DNA of 64,000 nucleotides from Ciceribacter thiooxidans (lineage in GTDB: Bacteria; Pseudomonadota; Alphaproteobacteria; Rhizobiales; Rhizobiaceae): assembly GCF_014126615.1 (NCBI RefSeq), contig NZ_CP059897.1, positions 372,001 to 436,000 of the forward strand, read 5' to 3'. Shown here piece after piece: positions 38,127 through 46,663 of the stretch (the first letter of the stretch is position 1; each line of letters opens with the position of its first letter). Under the pieces are notes generated by a model. The model did not search any database. It saw nothing but the letters and a program-made list of their open reading frames with translations, and was not told the origin of the DNA. The position numbers and the translations under genes are program-made.

Positions 38127-38846
38127 ATGTGTGACCTGTGTTCCGTGAATGCGACGAAACTGTCCCGGCGCGGGCTGCTCCTCGGCGGTGCGGCGCTTGC
38201 CGGTATGTCGATGACTGCGCCGACAGTGGCGTGGTCGCAGACGGCCACACCGCAGAACGCGATCTCACCGGATGCCGCGCTTGAGCGATTGATGGAGGGT
38301 AACGCCCGTTATGCCGCAAATACCTCGGCTAACAACGACTATTCGGCCGGCCGGGCAGCGCGTGTGAACGCGCAATATCCAATCGCCGCGATCCTGAGCT
38401 GCGCCGACGCACGCGTCGCTCCGGAGCTTGCCTTCGACCAGGGGCCGGGCGATCTTTTTGTGGTCCGCGTTGCCGGCAACTTCCTTAACGATGACGGGCT
38501 TGCGAGCTTCGAATACGCGGTGAAATACCTCAACACACCACTTCTGATGGTGCTCGGTCACTCCAATTGCGGCGCTGTCGGCGCGACGATCAAGGTGATC
38601 CAGGACGGCGTCACGCTGCCCGGTCACCTGCAGGACATGATCCGCGACATCAAGCCCGCGGTGGAGACGGCGGAAAAGGCGAAGCCCGCCGACTTGCTGT
38701 CCGCGTCGATCGCGGAGAACGTGCGTCTGGCGGCACATCGGCTCGAGACTGCCTCGCCGATCCTCTCGGAATATGTGAGCTCCGGAAAAGTGAAGGTCGT
38801 CGGCGCACAGTACGACCTCGCGACCGGCAAGATCGCGCTACTCTGA
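38127..38846 (+). CDS. Tat-exported beta-carbonic anhydrase
   Basis: This 239-residue beta-carbonic anhydrase hydrates CO2. The zinc ligands are Cys92 and Asp94 in SCADAR and His145 and Cys148 in GHSNCG, all conserved. The N-terminal SRRGLLLGGAALAGM is a twin-arginine signal, placing the enzyme in the periplasm, which is unusual since most beta-class enzymes are cytosolic. An N-terminal CxxC (MCDLC) precedes the signal. It stands alone. Confidence 0.9.
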   Translation: MCDLCSVNATKLSRRGLLLGGAALAGMSMTAPTVAWSQTATPQNAISPDAALERLMEGNARYAANTSANNDYSAGRAARVNAQYPIAAILSCADARVAPELAFDQGPGDLFVVRVAGNFLNDDGLASFEYAVKYLNTPLLMVLGHSNCGAVGATIKVIQDGVTLPGHLQDMIRDIKPAVETAEKAKPADLLSASIAENVRLAAHRLETASPILSEYVSSGKVKVVGAQYDLATGKIALL

Positions 38847-38889
38847 TCCTCCGGCGCCGGTCGAAGTCCCGCGCGGCGGCGTCTACAAC

Positions 38890-39861
38890 TCAGGACGTCG
38901 CCGCAGTCGCCTTCAGCAGAGAGCGTGCCGTCTCCTCGTCCGTAATGAGGCCGTTCACGTGGCCGCCACGCACGGCCGCCAGGATTGCCGCGTGCTTTCG
39001 CCGCCCACGCGCGAGACCGATGACCGTCGAGGTCTCCCGCGGAGGGATGGAAATACTGGCGACACGTTCGTTGACCGGATCGTCGAGAAGCCGGCCATCG
39101 GCGCCGAAGACCCAGCCGCAGATCTCGCCGGTCGCGCCGGTTTCGAGGAGCGCCTCCATTTCCGGGCGTTTCAGGAAGCCGTCGAGCAGCAGCGGTGCAT
39201 CGAGCCCCATATGGCCGATGCCGACGAAGGTGACATTGGCCTTCGATCCGAGTTCGATCGTCGGGGCGACGAGCGGCTGGCTGCGCAGGAGATCGCGTTC
39301 GGCGCGCGAGGAAACGAGAACCGGCAGCGGCATCGGGAAATGCGGCGCCTTCACCGCATCGGCCATCGAGAAGATGACGTTGAAATAGGCCGCCGATCCG
39401 TCCGGACTGATATTGCCGGTGAGTGACACGATCTTGTGCTGTGGGCACTCCATCGGCGACAGCTGGTCGATCACCGCCCGTAGCGTGCGACCGGTTCCCA
39501 TGCCGAGGATTAGCGGATCGGTGTGTTTCAGCCAGCGCTCGAGTTCGGCGGCGCCTGCCTCCGCCACCCCGACGGTCGCGGAATCCCCTCCGCCGTCGAA
39601 TGACGGCACGACTTCGACCTGCTTCAGGCCGAACTTGTCTTTCAGCCCCTCCGCAAGCTCCATGCAGGCCGCTATCGGATGATCGAGCCGGACCTTGATC
39701 AGCTTCTCCGCAACGGAAAGCGAGACGAGCCTTTGCGCACTCTGGCGCGAAATCCCCATGGCCGCGGCAATCTCGTCCTGCGTGCGGCCGGCGACGTAGT
39801 AGAGCCAGCCAGCCCGCGCCGCGTCGTCAAGCCGTGTCTGCCCTTCCGATCGTCTCGCCAT
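38890..39861 (-). CDS. SorC/DeoR-type sugar-binding transcriptional regulator
   Basis: This 323-residue regulator has an N-terminal helix-turn-helix (YYVAGRTQDEIAAAMGISRQSAQRLVSLS, residues 21-49). A large C-terminal sugar-phosphate-binding domain follows, with GMGTGRTLRAVIDQL and GIGHMGLDAPLLLDGFL. It is adjacent to but not in the CoA-transferase operon and may regulate a distant sugar pathway. Confidence 0.85.
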   Translation of the reverse strand: MARRSEGQTRLDDAARAGWLYYVAGRTQDEIAAAMGISRQSAQRLVSLSVAEKLIKVRLDHPIAACMELAEGLKDKFGLKQVEVVPSFDGGGDSATVGVAEAGAAELERWLKHTDPLILGMGTGRTLRAVIDQLSPMECPQHKIVSLTGNISPDGSAAYFNVIFSMADAVKAPHFPMPLPVLVSSRAERDLLRSQPLVAPTIELGSKANVTFVGIGHMGLDAPLLLDGFLKRPEMEALLETGATGEICGWVFGADGRLLDDPVNERVASISIPPRETSTVIGLARGRRKHAAILAAVRGGHVNGLITDEETARSLLKATAATS

Positions 39862-39962
39862 CCGCTCTTCCGCCCCTCTTCTCCGTCAGTGCTGCCAAGT
39901 TTTGCGTGCCCTGTCAAACCGTCGCCTCGCTCGCTGGCATCGAGTTTGCTCTTGCAGGGTTT

Positions 39963-39995
39963 ACTCATATGTGAAAGAAGAATTCAAATAAGAAT
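39963..39995 (+). promoter_or_regulatory. Candidate IclR operators upstream of CaiB/BaiF gene
   Basis: ATTCAAATAAGAAT (39982-39995) is a near-palindrome matching a copy upstream of the amidohydrolase gene (ATTCAAATACGAAT). A weaker match, ACTCATATGTGAAA, sits at 39963-39976, with 19 bases between starts. They lie about 49-81 bases before the CaiB/BaiF start, a plausible operator/promoter location. Confidence 0.55.
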
Positions 39996-40043
39996 TTTGA
40001 CACAGAGCCGCAGGACCCGCCGCTGGACGGGGAGGAGTGAGGA

Positions 40044-41204
40044 ATGCAGGATAGATCCGAGTCGTTGCTGGCGGGTCTCACCGTCATCGACATGAGCCAG
40101 TTCCTTTCGGGTCCCTATTGTTCGTTGCGCCTTCTCGATCTCGGCGCCCGGGTGATCAAAGTGGAGCGGCCCGACGGCGGAGATCTGTCGCGACGACTTT
40201 ATCTCAGCGACACCGACGTCGGCGGAGACTCCACCCTCTTCCATGCGATCAATCGCGGCAAGGAAAGCCTCGGCATCGACCTCAAGAACCCGGAGGACCT
40301 CGCCTTCCTGCGCAAGCTGCTGGCGAAGGCCGACGTGATGATCCAGAATTTCCGGCCGGGCGTCATCGAGCGGCTCGGCCTCGACTACGAGGCCGTCAAG
40401 GCGATCAACCCCTCCATCGTCTATGCCTCGATCAGCGGCTATGGCGAGGAAGGTCCGTGGATGATGCGGCCGGGGCAGGACCTTCTCGCGCAGGCCCGTT
40501 CCGGCGTGATGTGGCTCAACGGCGACGATGGCCAGGGACCCGTGCCGGTCGGCCTTTCGATTGCGGACATGCTTGCGGGCGCCAATACCTGCGAAGGGAT
40601 CCTTGCCGCCCTCGTCCGACGCGGCCTGTCCGGCAAGGGCGCGCACGTCCAGACGAGCCTGCTCGAGAGCCTCATCGACCTGCAGTTCGAGCTTTTGACG
40701 ACGCACCTGAACGACGGCCGGCGGATGCCGAAGCGCGCCGCCTTCCGCAACGCCAATGCCTATCTCTCGGCACCCTACGGCGTCTATCCGGCGCGCGACG
40801 GTTATCTCGCGATCGCCATGACACCGATCGGTCGCCTGCAGGATCTTATTGGCCTCGACGCCTTGTCGCCCTTCCGCGACGACCCGAAGTCCTGGTTCAC
40901 GCATCGAGACGAGATCAAGTCGATCATCGCCGGGCGGATCGCCGAGGAGACCGTCGGCCACTGGCTTTCGATTCTCGAACCCGCCGACATCTGGTGCTCG
41001 AAAGTCCTCGACTGGGAGGAACTCCTGTCCAGCGAAGGCTTCGCCGTGCTCGACATGCTGCAGACCGTGACACGAAAGGACGACATCTCGATCGGCACGA
41101 CACGTTGCCCGGTCCGGATAGACGGCGTGCGTCCGAAGGGCGGACGCGCCGCGCCGCTCGTCGGCGAACACACGGCAGCCATCCGCGCGGAGTTCGACCG
41201 ATGA
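40044..41204 (+). CDS. CaiB/BaiF-type CoA-transferase
   Basis: This class-III CoA-transferase has 386 residues and is expected to move CoA between organic acids. Family features include LTVIDMSQFLSGPYCSLRLLDLGARVIKVERP, DVMIQNFRPGVIERLGLDYE and the likely catalytic Asp in PGQDLLAQA (about residue 150). Its TGA overlaps the ATG of the next gene (ATGA), so the two are coupled. Together with the MaoC gene it hints at a CoA-thioester branch of the locus; substrates are unknown. Confidence 0.87.
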   Translation: MQDRSESLLAGLTVIDMSQFLSGPYCSLRLLDLGARVIKVERPDGGDLSRRLYLSDTDVGGDSTLFHAINRGKESLGIDLKNPEDLAFLRKLLAKADVMIQNFRPGVIERLGLDYEAVKAINPSIVYASISGYGEEGPWMMRPGQDLLAQARSGVMWLNGDDGQGPVPVGLSIADMLAGANTCEGILAALVRRGLSGKGAHVQTSLLESLIDLQFELLTTHLNDGRRMPKRAAFRNANAYLSAPYGVYPARDGYLAIAMTPIGRLQDLIGLDALSPFRDDPKSWFTHRDEIKSIIAGRIAEETVGHWLSILEPADIWCSKVLDWEELLSSEGFAVLDMLQTVTRKDDISIGTTRCPVRIDGVRPKGGRAAPLVGEHTAAIRAEFDR

Positions 41205-42346
41205 TCCGTCGCCTGAAAGGCATGACCTGGAGCCATCCCCGCGGCTACGACCCGATGGTCGCCTGCTCGGCCGACTGGCTGTCGACGACGGGCGTCGCCA
41301 TCGACTGGGACAAGCGTTCGCTGCAGGATTTCGAGAGTTTCCCGGTCGAGGAGCTCGCCCGCCAATACGACCTGATCGTGATCGACCATCCGCATGTCGG
41401 CCAGATCACCGCGGAAGGCTGTTTGGCACCGCTCGACATACCCGGGCGTCACGGGGACCTGGCAGAGTTGGCGAAGGCCAGCGTCGGCGCCTCGTTTCCG
41501 AGCTACAATTGGCGCGGCCGGCAATGGGCCCTTCCGATCGACGCGGCAGCCCAAGTGCTCGCCTGGCGCCCCGACCGGCTCGGCATCGCGCCGACACAAT
41601 GGAGCGAGGTTCTCGATCTTGCCCGTAACGGTGAAGTGCTGTTGCCGCTACTTCCGCCGCACTCGCTTATGGGTTTTTTCACGCTCTGCGGCCAACTCGG
41701 GCGACCCTGCTCTGTCGCAGCGGAAAAACCGTTTGCGGATGTTGAGATCGGCGAACGCGCCCTGGAGATGATCCGCGAACTTGCCAGCCTAGTCGATCCG
41801 GCTTGCTTCGCCGCGGACCCGATCGCGGTCCTCGACCTCATCGGCGAGGTCGGATCACCCTTCGCAGTGTCGCCACTCATCTACGGCTACGTCAGCTATT
41901 CGCTCGAAGGCTTCCGCGCCAACCGCATCGCGTTCGCCGATTTGTCCGGCGGCGAGGCACTCGGGCCGGTCGGCTCGGCGCTCGGCGGCACGGGCATTGC
42001 GGTTTCCGCCTTCTCGGCCGATCGGGGTGCAACAATCGACTTCGCCTACTGGGTCGCCGGCGAGGCGATCCAGGCCGGTCCTTACTGGCGCTCGGGTGGC
42101 CAGCCCGGCCACGCTGCGGCGTGGGACGACGGCAAAGCCAATGCCGCGACACTCGACTTCTATCGCGCGACCCGCCGCACGCTGGAGGGCGCATGGCTGC
42201 GGCCGCGCCACAACGGCTACATGCCCTTCCAGGAGAAAGCCTCTCACATCGTCAACGCTGCGGTCTCGGGCGACATCTCTGTCGCGCATGCGATCGAGCG
42301 CCTGAACGACGACTTCCGGCGAAGCTTCGGGGCTGATGAACCCTGA
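41201..42346 (+). CDS. Solute-binding-fold protein without signal peptide
   Basis: This 381-residue protein resembles ABC sugar-binding proteins of family 1 (RGRQWALPIDAAAQVLAWRPDRLG, VAVSAFSADRGATIDFAYWVAG). It starts at MIRRLKGMTWSHPRGYDP, with no hydrophobic signal sequence and no candidate start upstream. It is translationally coupled to the CoA-transferase. It probably acts in the cytoplasm, as a ligand sensor, carrier or enzyme partner; an alternative is a mis-called start or loss of export. Confidence 0.75.
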   Translation: MIRRLKGMTWSHPRGYDPMVACSADWLSTTGVAIDWDKRSLQDFESFPVEELARQYDLIVIDHPHVGQITAEGCLAPLDIPGRHGDLAELAKASVGASFPSYNWRGRQWALPIDAAAQVLAWRPDRLGIAPTQWSEVLDLARNGEVLLPLLPPHSLMGFFTLCGQLGRPCSVAAEKPFADVEIGERALEMIRELASLVDPACFAADPIAVLDLIGEVGSPFAVSPLIYGYVSYSLEGFRANRIAFADLSGGEALGPVGSALGGTGIAVSAFSADRGATIDFAYWVAGEAIQAGPYWRSGGQPGHAAAWDDGKANAATLDFYRATRRTLEGAWLRPRHNGYMPFQEKASHIVNAAVSGDISVAHAIERLNDDFRRSFGADEP

Positions 42347-42386
42347 CACCCACCCTTACCGGCCACGCGGTCCGGAGCGGCCCGTC

Positions 42387-43223
42387 TCAGGTGAGACGCC
42401 AGATCCTGCGGGCATTGGCGGAGAATACCTTTTCCCTGTCCTGGAGGCTGACACCGGACAGCAGGGCCTGGGTTGCCCCGACCCAGGTCGAGAGACCCCC
42501 GCCGAGCGTGCAGACGGGCCAATCGCTGCCCCATACCATACGATCGAAGCCGAACGTCTCGGCCACATGCGAGAAATACGGCTTTAGATCCTCGAGCGTC
42601 CAGTCCTCCACTCCGTAGGCGGGGAGCCCGGAGAGCTTGACCGTCACATTCGGCCGCCGGGAGATCTCCGCAAGCGGTCCTTCCCAGGCTTCGAACCCGC
42701 CGCCCTTGATGTCGGGCACGCCGCAGTGGTCGAGAATGAACGGGACGTCCGGCGCGAGGTCGGCAAGGGCGATCGCCTTCCCGATCTGGTGCGGCAGCAC
42801 GCAGAGATCGAAGGTCAGACCCGTCCCGGCGAGCCTCTTCACATTCTCGCGAAACAGGCTTCCCTCGGACACGTCGTCCGGCACCACATGCAGCACGCGA
42901 CGGAAGCCCCTCACGAAACCGTTGGCGCGGACCCGCTCCAGATAGTCGGCGAAGCCCGCCTGTTCCGGCCGGCAGGAGGCAATCGCGCCGACGAGGAGGC
43001 TTTTCTCCGCTCCGGCGAGATCACCGACGAGAGCCGTTTCGCGCTCGATGTCCTCCTCTGCGACATCGACTTCCATGTGGAGAGTCGCGCCGATGCCCAG
43101 CCTGCGCGCTTCCCGCGCATAGCGCTCGTAGGTGAAGTCGGCATCGAGCGGCGGAACGCTCTTCAGCCATGGATAGGAAAGCCGTTCGCGGTAGATGAGA
43201 TGCAGATGGGTGTCGACGATCAT
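42387..43223 (-). CDS. TIM-barrel amidohydrolase, probable sugar lactonase
   Basis: This amidohydrolase-2-type enzyme has 278 residues. The metal motif DTHLHL is at the N-terminus and ILDHCGVPD and WGSDWPV supply the remaining His/Asp, as in COG3618 L-fuconolactone and rhamnonolactone hydrolases. GAGGAGG precedes the ATG at 43223. By linkage it would open L-fucono-1,5-lactone to L-fuconate. It converges on the CoA-transferase operon, and an IclR-type motif precedes it. Confidence 0.85.
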   Translation of the reverse strand: MIVDTHLHLIYRERLSYPWLKSVPPLDADFTYERYAREARRLGIGATLHMEVDVAEEDIERETALVGDLAGAEKSLLVGAIASCRPEQAGFADYLERVRANGFVRGFRRVLHVVPDDVSEGSLFRENVKRLAGTGLTFDLCVLPHQIGKAIALADLAPDVPFILDHCGVPDIKGGGFEAWEGPLAEISRRPNVTVKLSGLPAYGVEDWTLEDLKPYFSHVAETFGFDRMVWGSDWPVCTLGGGLSTWVGATQALLSGVSLQDREKVFSANARRIWRLT

Positions 43224-43275
43224 GCCGCGGGTCCTCCTCTTTATGTGCAAAGACCATGCCACAGAAAAATCACCC

Positions 43276-43289
43276 ATTCAAATACGAAT
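43276..43289. promoter_or_regulatory. Candidate IclR operator upstream of amidohydrolase
   Basis: ATTCAAATACGAAT lies 53-66 bases upstream of the amidohydrolase start, just after the IclR stop at 43300. It is the best-formed copy of the motif also found upstream of the CoA-transferase (39982-39995) and the sugar-binding protein (44116-44190), with ATTC/GAAT arms. Confidence 0.6.
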
Positions 43290-43299
43290 TCCCCCGGAC

Positions 43300-44097
43300 T
43301 CAGGAATCCTTTTGAAAACCGGAGCCGGCCATTTCCGAAAGCCGGTGGGTGGTCTCGGCGAGAAGATGAATGGTGCTCGAAATGTCCGGGGCGCCCGGGG
43401 TGTTGATCAATGTGATATAAGGCACGGTGAGCGCGGCGATCGCCTTGCCGTCGGCTCCAAGGACAGGCGCGGAAAGGTTGATGACGCCGGCAGTCTGGGC
43501 GCTCGGCATCATCTCGTAGCCGCGCGAGCGTATCTGGTCGAGCCTGGCCAAGAATTCCGCCGTCACCTTGCTCTGATCGCCGCCACTGCCGAGATACTCG
43601 GCGATCATCATCTTGCGCTCTTCCGGCGTGCGGAATGCGAGCAGGACATGTCCCGAACCTGTGTCGAACAGGCTGATGCGCGATCCGACACGGATCGAGA
43701 TACCCCAGTAGCCCGGCGCCTCCTGCTGCGCGATGACAACCGGATTGCCGCGGTCGAAGACCACCAGCTGGTTCGCCTGGCGGGACGCCTCGGCGAGCTC
43801 GCGCATCAAAGGGACGGCGAAGGACACAAGGCGACGAACCGGGGCGTGGAGCTGCGCAAGACCAAAGAGCTTCAACGTCAGCGTAAACCGATCGCCATCG
43901 ATCCTGGTGACATATCCGCGTTTCACTAACCGGTCGAGCATACGGTAGAATTCATTGGGGCTGCGGTCGAGCCGCTTGGCGATTTCCGCCTGTGTCAGCC
44001 CACCGTCGACGGCCGCAAGAAGCTCGAGAATGTCGAGCCCCTTGTCGAGGGCAGGCGCACGGTAGCGATCATTCTCGTCTTCTGACACGCATTTCAC
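43300..44097 (-). CDS. IclR-family transcriptional regulator
   Basis: This 265-residue IclR regulator has the N-terminal winged helix (LDKGLDILELLAAVDGGLTQAEIAKRLDRSPNEFYRMLDRLVKRGYV) and a C-terminal effector domain ending with ALTVPYITLINTP. It is divergent from the fucose-type transporter operon. A palindromic motif recurring at three gene starts in the region is its likely binding site. The effector is expected to be a pathway sugar or acid. Confidence 0.9.
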   Translation of the reverse strand: MKCVSEDENDRYRAPALDKGLDILELLAAVDGGLTQAEIAKRLDRSPNEFYRMLDRLVKRGYVTRIDGDRFTLTLKLFGLAQLHAPVRRLVSFAVPLMRELAEASRQANQLVVFDRGNPVVIAQQEAPGYWGISIRVGSRISLFDTGSGHVLLAFRTPEERKMMIAEYLGSGGDQSKVTAEFLARLDQIRSRGYEMMPSAQTAGVINLSAPVLGADGKAIAALTVPYITLINTPGAPDISSTIHLLAETTHRLSEMAGSGFQKDS

Positions 44098-44115
44098 CCC
44101 CTAGTGAATACGTTC

Positions 44116-44190
44116 CTTCATATACGGATAGTCACCCCTTCACAAGACTTTCGGCTTGACGACGGATGAATGATTGGTTTGTATATGAAT
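44116..44190. promoter_or_regulatory. Two candidate IclR operators in the IclR / sugar-binding-protein gap
   Basis: CTTCATATACGGAT (44116-44129) and, on the reverse strand, ATTCATATACAAAC (44177-44190) match the ATTCAWATACGAAT motif at 12 of 14 positions each, 61 bases apart. They flank the likely divergent promoters of the IclR gene and the transporter operon, a spacing suited to looping or to separate control of each promoter. Confidence 0.55.
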
Positions 44191-44238
44191 GAAGCTCTCA
44201 TTGGTGAGGGCTAAGGCATAAGCCCATGGGAGGAGAGT

Positions 44239-45555
44239 ATGTCTAGATTTCTGACCGGCGTCGCAGCCGGCGCCCTGATATGTGCTTCGGCGGGGTTGGC
44301 CATCGCTGCCGACCTGCCCGGCAAGTTCGACGGTGTGACGATCGACGCCAAGCTGATCGGCGGCCAGCAATACGAAGCCCTCTATGCCCGCATCGCCGAA
44401 TGGGAGAAGCTGACCGGCGCCAAGGTCAATGTGCTGTCGAAGAAGAATCACTTCGAGCTCGACAAGGAAATCAAGTCAGACATCGCAACGGGGAACATCA
44501 CCTGGTGCGTGGGATCGAACCACTCGTCCTTCGCTCCGCAATATCCCGACGTCTACACCGACCTGGCGGCGCTCCTTCCGAAGGAGGAGATCGACGCCTT
44601 CGTGCCGGCCAACATCAAGGCCTCCACGCTCGACGGCAAGCTGGTGATGCTGCCGCGCGCCCAGTTCGACGTCTCAGCGCTCTACTATCAGAAGGGCCTC
44701 TATCAGGACGAAGCCAAGAAGAAGGCATTTAAGGAAAAGTACGGATACGATCTCGCCCCGCCGGATACCTGGCAGCAGGTGACGGATCAGGCCATTTTCT
44801 TCTCGAGCCCGCCGGACTTCTACGGCACCCAGTTCGCCGGCAAGGAAGAGGCGATCAACGGTCGCTTCTATGAAATGCTCGTCGCCGAAGGCGGCGAGTA
44901 CCTCGATGCGGACGGCAAGCCCGCCTTCAATTCGGAAGCCGGTGTCCGTGCGCTCGACTGGTTCGTCAACCTCTACAAGGCCAAGGCCGTCCCGGCCGGC
45001 ACCACCAACTACCTCTGGGACGATCTCGGCCAGGGCTTTGCCTCCGGTACCATCGCCGTCAATCTCGATTGGCCTGGCTGGGCGAGCTTCTTCAACGACC
45101 CGAAGTCTTCGAAGGTCGCCGGCAATGTCGGCGTGAAGGTCCAGCCGGCCGGCTCATCCGGCAAGCGGACGGGCTGGTCGGGTCATCATGGCTTCTCGGT
45201 CACCGAAAGCTGCGCGAACAAGGACGCTGCCGCCTCCCTCGTCTGGTTCCTCACCAACGAGGACAGTCAAAAGCTCGAAGCCGCTGCCGGACCCCTTCCG
45301 ACCCGCACTGCGGTTTGGGAATGGGACATCAAGCAGGCCGAGAACGATCCTTACAAGAAGGAAGTCCTGAGCGCCTTCCAGGAGGCGGCACAGCACGCCT
45401 TCCCGGTTCCGCAGACCCCGTCCTGGATCGAGATCTCGAACGCCGTCTATCCGGAGCTCCAGGCTGCGATCCTCGGCGACAAGACCTCGAAACAAGCCCT
45501 CGACGACGCCGCCAAGAAGGCGACGGAAATCCTCGAGGACGCGGGCGAGCTGTAA
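44239..45555 (+). CDS. Sugar ABC transporter substrate-binding protein (family 1)
   Basis: This 438-residue protein starts with a signal peptide (MSRFLTGVAAGALICASAGL, cleavage near AIA). The mature part is a family-1 sugar-binding protein, with an N-terminal lobe containing YEALYARIAEWEKLTGAKV and the C-lobe LVWFLTNEDSQKLEAAAGPLPTR. GGGAGGAG precedes the ATG. The following permease and ATPase genes complete the importer. L-fucose or a related deoxyhexose is the predicted ligand, by gene context only. Confidence 0.88.
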   Translation: MSRFLTGVAAGALICASAGLAIAADLPGKFDGVTIDAKLIGGQQYEALYARIAEWEKLTGAKVNVLSKKNHFELDKEIKSDIATGNITWCVGSNHSSFAPQYPDVYTDLAALLPKEEIDAFVPANIKASTLDGKLVMLPRAQFDVSALYYQKGLYQDEAKKKAFKEKYGYDLAPPDTWQQVTDQAIFFSSPPDFYGTQFAGKEEAINGRFYEMLVAEGGEYLDADGKPAFNSEAGVRALDWFVNLYKAKAVPAGTTNYLWDDLGQGFASGTIAVNLDWPGWASFFNDPKSSKVAGNVGVKVQPAGSSGKRTGWSGHHGFSVTESCANKDAAASLVWFLTNEDSQKLEAAAGPLPTRTAVWEWDIKQAENDPYKKEVLSAFQEAAQHAFPVPQTPSWIEISNAVYPELQAAILGDKTSKQALDDAAKKATEILEDAGEL

Positions 45556-45563
45556 GCAGAAAC

Positions 45564-45700
45564 TGCCCCTCATCCGCCTGCCAGCATCTTCTCCCCGTTC
45601 AGACGGGGAGAAGGATAGATCACGCGCCCGCCGCGAAGGAGACATCGCCGTGGTCGTCCCCTCGCCCCGCTTGCGGGGAGAGGGTCAGGGTGAGGGGCAT
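45564..45700. repeat. RIME-like intergenic mosaic repeat
   Basis: The element has terminal inverted repeats TGCCCCTCA and TGAGGGGCA. Two hairpins lie inside: CTTCTCCCCGT-TCAG-ACGGGGAGAAG (45588-45613, 11-bp stem) and CCCTCGCCCCGC-TT-GCGGGGAGAGGG (45658-45684). The text closely resembles the RIME1 repeats known in Sinorhizobium and Rhizobium. It sits between the binding-protein and permease genes and could reduce expression of the downstream genes or stabilise the upstream message. Confidence 0.8.
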
Positions 45701-45765
45701 TTCGCAAGCCATGCGGAAGACGCTGCGACCATAATCAGACCAAAAGGATACAGGAGAGGCATTAC

Positions 45766-46662
45766 ATGAAAGGCTGGAGACCCCCGGCAACCGTCCTGCT
45801 TCTGCTGCCCGCATTCATCGTCCTGGCAGCCGTCGTCGTCATCCCGCTCCTGCTATCGCTCTATTCGAGCTTCACGCCCTTCCGGCTGACGCAGCCGGCC
45901 TCGCTCTACAATTTCATCGGCTTCCGCAACTATGCGCGCATCCTGACCGACATCGAGTTCTGGACCGCATTCGGACGAACCGTGCTTCTGCTGACAGTCG
46001 CGCTCAACATGGAAATGCTGCTCGGCCTCGGCCTTGCCATGCTGGTCGAGAAAGCGACGTCCGGGCAACGCGTGTTGCGAACCATCATGATGTTCCCGAT
46101 GATGTTCTCGCCGATCCTCGTCGGCTTCCAGTTCAAGTTCATGTTCAACGACAATGTCGGGCTGATCAACAATGCGCTGCAGTCGCTCGGCCTAACGACC
46201 CAGGCGATCCCGTGGCTGATCGATGGTCAGCTCGCCTTCTGGGCGATCACGATTGCAGAGGTCTGGTCCTCCACCTCCGTCTTCGCAATCCTCATCCTCG
46301 CCGGCCTGCTCGCGATGCCGAAGGAGCCGATCGAGGCTGCGCGCGTGGACGGCTGCACGCCCTGGCAAACCTTCCGATACGTGACCTGGCCGTTCGTCAT
46401 GCCGTTTGCCTACATCGCGATGACGATCCGCTCGCTCGACGTAGCGCGCGCCTACGATATCGTGAAGATCATGACGGACGGTGGTCCGGCCAAGCGCACG
46501 GAGCTTCTCTGGACGCTGGTTTCGCGAACAGCCTATTCGGACGCCCGCATGGGGCTCGCCAACGCCATGGCCTATGTCGCGATCCTGCTCTCTATTCTCT
46601 TCACCGTCTACTTCTACCGGAAGCTGGCGGCAGCCCGCACCCAGATTGCCGCGGAGTGGTGA
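45766..46662 (+). CDS. Sugar ABC transporter permease (MalF/UgpA-type)
   Basis: This 298-residue permease has six hydrophobic helices and the EAA-type loop KEPIEAARVDGCTPWQTFRYVTWPFVMP near residue 190. It is one of a permease pair, with 1 base between its stop and the start of the next gene. It belongs to the importer of the fucose operon. Confidence 0.9.
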   Translation: MKGWRPPATVLLLLPAFIVLAAVVVIPLLLSLYSSFTPFRLTQPASLYNFIGFRNYARILTDIEFWTAFGRTVLLLTVALNMEMLLGLGLAMLVEKATSGQRVLRTIMMFPMMFSPILVGFQFKFMFNDNVGLINNALQSLGLTTQAIPWLIDGQLAFWAITIAEVWSSTSVFAILILAGLLAMPKEPIEAARVDGCTPWQTFRYVTWPFVMPFAYIAMTIRSLDVARAYDIVKIMTDGGPAKRTELLWTLVSRTAYSDARMGLANAMAYVAILLSILFTVYFYRKLAAARTQIAAEW

Positions 46663-46663
46663 G

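Noticed and set aside
40118-41200. N-terminal extension of the solute-binding-fold protein through the CoA-transferase gene in another frame.
   Set aside because: The extension has Arg/Pro-rich non-protein-like composition and no signal peptide; the true start is the coupled ATG at 41201.
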